Source of the DNA: Bactrocera neohumeralis | Lineage: Eukaryota > Arthropoda > Insecta > Diptera > Tephritidae | Assembly (NCBI RefSeq): GCF_024586455.1 | Contig: NC_065922.1 | Location: 20,828,089 to 20,892,088 of the forward strand | Reading direction: 5' to 3' | DNA: 64,000 nucleotides | In this document: piece after piece, positions 58,100 through 64,000 of the stretch | How the letters are laid out: every line of letters starts with the position of its first letter | Position numbering within the stretch: position 1 is the stretch's first letter | Notes under the pieces: model-generated | Seen by the model: only the letters and a program-made list of their open reading frames with translations | Told to the model about the DNA's origin: nothing | Databases searched by the model: none | Translations under genes and position numbers: made by a program

Positions 58100-59100
58100 G
58101 CTTAAGTTCAAAACCACATACTTCGGCCTAAGTTAAAAAACTAATTTGAGGCGAAGAATTCGTCACACAAGACATTAACGTTTTTTTTGCGAACTTTAAG
58201 GGCGACTTGATGTCTACGTTTGATACTATCTCCAGTTCTTTGAACTCCGAAGTGTGTCAAAAGTGTTTCAGTTTCTCTCTCATGCCAACTTCTCGGCATT
58301 TTCTGCATTATGCCAGTAGGTTGTGACCTGTCAAAAGACCAACAGACGTTCGGTAGTCCTTTTGAGACCGTGTGAGTAAGAAGCAAGTGAGTTTTGCTAA
58401 GGGTCTCTTGTACATTATCCCAGCGATCCTGCTTGTACTTAAGATATTCCATCTCGCTTTGATTCGCCTGTCAGCCTTTTCGTAAATTTCGTTGTGTATC
58501 GTTCTTAGGAACTTCCGTATTTCCTGTGCTTGTTCAGTTGCCATGACGGATGACACTTTTGGTAATTTCGTTCGCTGCTTCGTTTCTCGGAACTCCTCTG
58601 TGGCCTGGAATCCAATATAAAGACAGCCGCTTTCCAGCAGCCATTACATCTACTGCTTTTCTGCTTCTAAGGACATTCTCTGACGTAATACGATTTGAGA
58701 TTATTGCATCAGTTGCTGCCTAGCTATCGTGGAACCTTCTCTCCCAAATAAAGCATAAGAGTACTCGTATATGGTCTAATTTGTCTACCAGCCTCCCGCT
58801 TTTTGAACTATGCCCGAAGTTGCTTGTAGGGAACTCAATTAATGCCGCCAACCTTGCAGCTGATTTTGCCATTATGCAGAGAATAGCGAGTCGTTGTACC
58901 CGTTCCATCGGTTTCCTGTATGAAATTTTGTTCATAGCGGTCCATCACACTATAGTACCAGGAAGTAAGATTACCTTGACTACCGGTGGGTGACACCAAT
59001 GCATAAGGCCAGGTGATAGGCCGCGAGTAGGCCCTAGCATTGTTTACATGCTATTAAGGCATGCTTGCTATCCAAAATTACTTCAAGGAATTGGTATGCT
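58100..59100 (-). mobile_element. LINE remnant with thumb and RNase H regions
   Basis: The minus strand encodes, in order, a piece like KPMERVQRLAILCI (58720-58935), the typical region after the reverse transcriptase palm. A stretch around 58620 reads like LYWIPGHRGVPRNEAANEI, an RNase H end. The tail at 58141-58452 contains SFDRSQPTGIMQKM. Frames are interrupted, so it is an old R1/jockey-type copy, similar in kind to 3380-3750. Confidence 0.65.
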
Positions 59101-60082
59101 CTTTAATTATCAGTTCAATTCCATTGAGTCTCGGCAGTTTCCACGGCAGGAATTTGTACCTCCTTGTAAAGAGTATTATATCCGTCTTTCAGCATTTACC
59201 TCTACTTTGATCGATATAGTCCATCGTTATATGACCTCCAGAGCAATCTCTTCATTGTATTTAGGAATTTCTCTGTGGCAAATATACCTATGTCGTATGT
59301 CTATTAGTTTAGGCTAGTAGTTTGGGTGCTTTCGTTTCAAATTTTTTCATAAGCTCATTAGCTACAAGTGACCGTAGGAGTGGTGACAATACAAACCACT
59401 TAGAGTAGAGAAAAGATCTATTGCTATGCTTCTGAAGAAGTCCATTATTATTAATGCCATATAATAGTAGTTGGAGTTGGAGTCGGAATTTTTATTTAAA
59501 GTTTAGTAAATTTATTTTTCAATAATTTTAATTTTTGAACCATATTACCCTATTTCCCGGAATGTGTTAACCAAAACCGTACTGCATATACCTAGTACAT
59601 GTATAATTATGCAATAAATTTTGAGCTGTAAACTTCAAATTTCATAATTGCGTGCAGTTAAACGTATAAATTAAAATAAATTAGATTATTTAAGCGTCAT
59701 GCATGACTATCACATATAAAATACAAGGTTACGTATACGCCATGTCAAACGGATTATTATTTTGCAGTGTGAACCTCACAATTTTATATTTGCTTGTTTT
59801 TCTTCTGTCAGAAATTGGTAACGTTATTTAATTTCAGGGAATGAAATATAGCTAACAAACATGCCAATTCGTGCCACACATGTGCCGGTCTAAATGGTGG
59901 CTTAAACGCCCATTTGATGCAGGAAATTTCGTGCAATTTGTTTCGTGCATACTCACTGAATTTATAAGCGTGTTTGTTATTTATTTCGCTTTTGGCATGT
60001 ATGTATATGTGTGAGTATGAATAAACACAACTGCAGTTTAATAGAAAAATCTCGTTGGTTTGCTTTATATTTTCTACATAAA
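59101..60082. other. Stretch without recognisable gene
   Basis: AT-rich DNA. Some of 59101-59330 may be more of the LINE copy to its left. No coding feature is recognised. Confidence 0.35.
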
Positions 60083-60240
60083 TTGGGTAGTCGAAAAAGT
60101 CTTTTCGTATTTTGTCCCATAGATGTCTTTGCAGTCGTATATCTCCAGTGCTACCAATCACAATTTGTCATATCATATAGTGTTGGAAAGGTGAGATTTT
60201 AAGCTTTATTTATTAAAAAAAAATATTAAAAAAATGAGTA
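60083..60240 (+). mobile_element. Mariner 5' end fragment
   Basis: TTGGGTAGTCGAAAAAGTCTTTTCG is a mariner-type terminal repeat of a lineage common in insects. It is followed by its usual leader ('ttggaaaggtgagattttaagc') and a start codon with MSNQ at about 60234. The remainder of the element is absent, and the similarity fades downstream. Confidence 0.65.
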
Positions 60241-60989
60241 ATCAAAGTAAAACTTTACACCAAAATCTTAACACTGAAAATTTGCTAGCCAAAAAATTTG
60301 TAATTTATTTAAATTTAAAAAATTTCTATAACCTTCATTTTTCATTGTAGACTTGTATCTCATAAAAAAAATTGTGTTATGCTATTTGCCACACAGTATC
60401 CTTTTCTTTCCCTGCTCTAAATGTCATAACAAACGACTTTTTGCACCCGGGAGCAAATGGTTTCTGTTGGCACACATCGTTTACTTGAGCTATTTCCCAC
60501 AAATTTGTTTACCTCAAGCTGTGCTATGCGCATTAATATTCCGTCATAACACAACAAAATTGCTGCTAAACGCTTTACACACTCCGTCATCTTTATAGCA
60601 GCAAGAGATTCTTTGCCTTTTGCCTGCTGTGGTAGTTGCCCATAAAAGTCATGAGTGTGGTTCGCCATATTGTCTGGCACACGTGGTGCATACTGAATAT
60701 TATTTCACAGAAAACTGTCTGCTAAGCTGTACTGAGAACTAAGGCTATGCGCATAATTAATCAGTTGCCTGTGAAGTGAAATTAGCTTGGTATTCACTGT
60801 AACTACAGACAGCAACTGTTAGAGTTTCTTCTTGGGTAGTTTTAAATTTTTCTACTTTTTTTGAAATTGCTTAATGACACTTCTCATAAATATTTTTTCG
60901 CTTGGCGATTGATTATCAGCAAGCGATTCTTGAGTCATTGAATTCGCTGTGAAGATATTTTGTAGTTATTACTATTGACCATATCCAAA
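60241..60989. other. Stretch without recognisable gene
   Basis: AT-rich DNA with only short open frames and no recognised element. Confidence 0.4.
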
Positions 60990-61200
60990 TACCTGATGCC
61001 TATATATACGCAAACTAGTCCCTCTATATCAGATATCGATATGCTCATTTGTCGATATCGCCGATATCAGACCAATATGGCATACAGCTCCCATACAAGC
61101 TTAACAAATTGAATAAACTGCTTTTAGGAAAACTTTTTCATTTGAAAGAATATCTTACGAAATTTGAGTAGGAGTGCAAGTTAAGTAGAAACCCGTTTAG
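60990..61200 (-). repeat. Interspersed repeat, family A (degenerate)
   Basis: It contains 'atatatacgcaaactagtcc', 'gctcatttgtcgatatcgccgatatcag' and 'catacagctcccatacaag', matching the other minus-oriented family A copies at 18140 and 45750. Confidence 0.55.
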
Positions 61201-62790
61201 CTGTCGGTTATGATCGAAAGGTTATAGTAAGAGTCGAAAAACATCGAAATAAATTTATTATACTTTCAATAAAGCGTCTTACATGGCGTGTTCTACTCTC
61301 TAATTTTTGATTTTTTCCGACAATATCCCGTTACTTAGTAAAAAAGCATTAAGCTTAAAGCAAAGTGTAACCAAAGAAAAATCTAAAAACTTCTCCATAT
61401 TTTCTCATGCAATTAGCGATGTAATTGACTTTTAAATACGTTTTTATATAAATTTTAAAATTCTTTATAACAAAGTTCGTTTCAGACTTACTTTGGTGGT
61501 CATAGTAGTGGGCTTTTGCCAGTCAAGTTTCATTAGCAGCCATTCTCTTTCTTCATTTCCTCGAGGAAATTAATTTAATTTTTCACTTTGATGCAAATTT
61601 TGCAAATTAGTAACTGGTAAAGAAAGAAAAAGAAGAATTTTCAAGACGGCCACAATTTCACTAAGATTGATTACATGAAATTAAGCGCGTGGAAGCTGGC
61701 GCTTTCATACATAATTTATTTCAAAGTCAATAATTCGAACTCTGACACGCGGTAGTCGAGAAGAATATGAATTTGAAGTAATTTCTTTCACCATTTCTTC
61801 TAGATTATTTACCACATTATTACTTTTAAATATAACCTTATTGTAGCAACTGCGTGTGATCACTTGAACAACAATGCGTATACGTAATGTTCTATGGAAA
61901 ATACTATAGTACTCGTACAAGAATTTTTCCTCCATTATTATATGTAAATAGTTTACCAAAAACTAATAATAAAATATTTTCGTATAGCATCTTATTTAAA
62001 ATATATTTCAAACCAGTATTGATATATGATATATTGCTCTAATGAAATATTTTGCTCCTTAGCTATCGAAAAGAAGCTTAAGATCAAGAACCATACACTT
62101 TGATTTAATTTAAAAAATATTTCATACAAACTGACATTATGACGTCTCAATCATTAGCACTTACTATGGTAATTTTAAAACCTGCGAACTTGCACATGAA
62201 ATTTCTTCACTTACTTTCAATGACTCGGTTGAAATCTGAAACTGCTTGAATAAATTTTGAAAGTTATGAACAAAATGAGCACAAAAATGCAACCTATTTA
62301 TCAAATAAATGATACCTAAAACATACTCCGCTGTATTTTAGTGGCAATTTGAAAAACTCAAATCAAAAAGTAAAGAAATCATAAACGAAACCCCGTCAGT
62401 TTTCTAAAGACTCTAAACCTCATACTAACGATTAAGTGGGGATAGAATCATTAATTGATCATTTAGTTTTCATAGCTCGAAAGAGTTTATCTTATAATAC
62501 ACCGTAGAACATGTTTATATCGAATTTTATTGGATTTTCGAAAAAACCACGATATGTGATAATTTTGGTCAAAAAAATACAAGTAAGATCCAAATGCTTA
62601 ATAGCTCAAATTACTGAAGATGCAACGGGTGAGATAACCAACATAAGCCACGTTGATATAAACATCTTTCCCCATGGGTAAGACAAGGTCAGCAAATTTT
62701 CTTAAGGAGACAAAAACTAAGGTTCTAAAATACGTTTAGTCTTTGGGTTTTTTACACATATCATTCTGAGCAAAAAAGAGTAGGACTTTG
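61201..62790. other. AT-rich stretch; includes duplicated segment copy 2 (about 61870-62100)
   Basis: No gene is recognised. The part at about 61870-62100 pairs with 57925-58090 ('gcgtatacgtaatgttct', 'gatatattgctctaatg', 'ctatcgaaaagaagcttaag'). Confidence 0.45.
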
Positions 62791-62799
62791 TCCATATTT

Positions 62800-63690
62800 T
62801 AAAAGTCTTAATTTTTTCTTCACATCGTCCCCTCAAAGTAGTCCTCATTGGCCCAAATAAACTTGTGCTAAAGTTTTTCTCAAACTTCGGAAAAGTTTTA
62901 AAGTCAATTTCCGGTATAGCCGGACTGACTTAGCTGAATAGTCAAACACGGAGCTAAATCGGGCGAATATGGTGGTTGCGATATTGGTTAAAAATTTGCT
63001 GAAAAACTCACCAAGAATCAATGCAGTATGCGACGGTGCATTATCGTGGTGCAGGAACCAAGAATTTTCGGCCTATAATTCCGTCCACTTTCTACTAGAA
63101 GTTTCGCGCAAACGATACGTTTCGTCAAATAGTATTCAATGTTGACAGCTTGTCCTGTCGAAAAGAATCGAAGTGCACCACACCTCGATAATCGAATAAG
63201 ACTATCAACACAACCTTGATTTTTGACCTGCTTTGATGTAGTTTTTTCAGCTATGGCTCACATTTGCAATAATATTCGGTCGATTAATGGTCGGTTTTCG
63301 GGTCCAAGACTCATCGCCAGTAATAATAAATTTTATGTAATCCTGGTAGTAAGAAAGCATTGTTTCAAAGACGTTAACGCGACGTTGTTTTTCGAAAAAA
63401 TTGGGTAATTTTAGAAGCAATCGTGCTTTTACTTTTCTTAGGCCCAAATGACCTTCCATCGTTCTCACTGATCCTTCCAATATTCCAACGGAGTTAGTAA
63501 GAAATCTGACTGTTAATTGTCGCTTCTCAAATACCAATTCCTTTATTTTACTGACGTGTTGATCATCAGTTGATGTTGTTGGCCATCCTGGACGTGGTTC
63601 GTCGTCAACGTGTTCTCGACCCTCTTTGAATAATTTGTACCAATCAAAAACACTTACTAGCGACAAAAATTGAAATTAAAAAATGCCGAA
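62800..63690 (-). mobile_element. Mariner (irritans/mauritiana-like), broken
   Basis: The minus frame at 63666-63247 (139 residues) begins in the N-terminal helix-turn-helix region (WYKLFKEGREHVDDEPRPG). It contains the linker and the first catalytic Asp in FIITGDESW at about 63310. Downstream to about 62800 the C-terminal half is read in fragments, including the complement of a 'HHDNAPSHT'-like block at about 63030. Frame breaks make it inactive. A short fragment of the same element is at 49028-49098. Confidence 0.75.
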
Positions 63691-64000
63691 AAACAAATGA
63701 TATTTATTAAAGTTGTTCTGTCTTGTTATTCATAGCTCATGCTATGCCTACAGTTTTTGCTTATGAAAAAAATACTTGAACATTTTTCTGAGTCACATCA
63801 CAACTTGTTATGTTGTGAAGTGTTGATGCAGATCTTATGTACTTATCTTCTTTATATAACAATACGATTGTATTTTCCCTTTCATGTGAAGTGTCATATT
63901 CGTCGCCAAGTTGTCTCATAACTTTTGTATTTAACTTTCGCAATCAGTTGCAGATGCAAAAAATTGAGAACCAGAACAAGCGCTTACTTTTTTATGCAAT

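Overview
The window looks like nuclear DNA of a higher dipteran, most probably a tephritid fruit fly (Bactrocera/Zeugodacus/Ceratitis group). It is AT-rich and full of GTATGTACATACATATG-type microsatellites. It contains short consensus introns, insect-type protein-coding genes and many decayed Tc1/mariner and LINE copies, including DD41D mariners of the kind first described in tephritids (the rosa subfamily). The taxon is an inference. No rRNA, tRNA, CRISPR or bacterial feature was seen.

Three multi-exon genes are supported, all assembled here by hand from reading frames, GT/AG sites and phase agreement. (1) 638-12339, + strand: an unrecognised membrane protein with a Lys/Ser-rich repeat domain, a two-helix membrane hairpin and a charged C-terminal coiled coil. 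Its 8.1-kb intron is packed with dead transposons. (2) 19368-28536, + strand: a very large TDRD12/Yb-family protein (SoYb/BoYb-like) of the piRNA pathway, with Tudor, DEAD-like helicase, CCCH finger, Tudor, Tudor and CS domains in 11 coding exons. (3) 42633-33484, - strand: a complete Crag/DENND4 orthologue, a DENN-domain Rab exchange factor with 15 coding exons and a predicted 1668 residues. Genes 2 and 3 are convergent, separated by about 5 kb of AT-rich DNA that also holds one doubtful first exon.

The rest is repeats. From 1 to 19 kb there are LINE pieces (2.3-4.9 kb), three rosa-type mariners (5.3, 7.8 and 13.0 kb), interspersed repeats and a small satellite (16.1-17.0 kb). The satellite carries the palindrome CGGGATCCCG about every 100 bp. 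From 43.5 to 64 kb no convincing gene was found. This stretch holds at least seven mariner remnants of several lineages, a jockey-like LINE tail inside another repeat, and two oppositely oriented LINE copies, one of them split cleanly by a mariner with a TA target duplication. It also holds an internally deleted, MITE-like mariner and a diverged 200-bp duplication.

The most interesting locus is the TDRD12/SoYb-like gene. It has three extended Tudor domains, helicase motifs that depart strongly from the DEAD consensus, and a linker built from consecutive phase-0 exons with a recurring basic peptide. It also has a translatable 57-nt intron and a possible alternative C-terminus that would remove the last Tudor and CS domains. 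The gene belongs to the transposon-silencing pathway and sits among the kinds of transposon that pathway controls.
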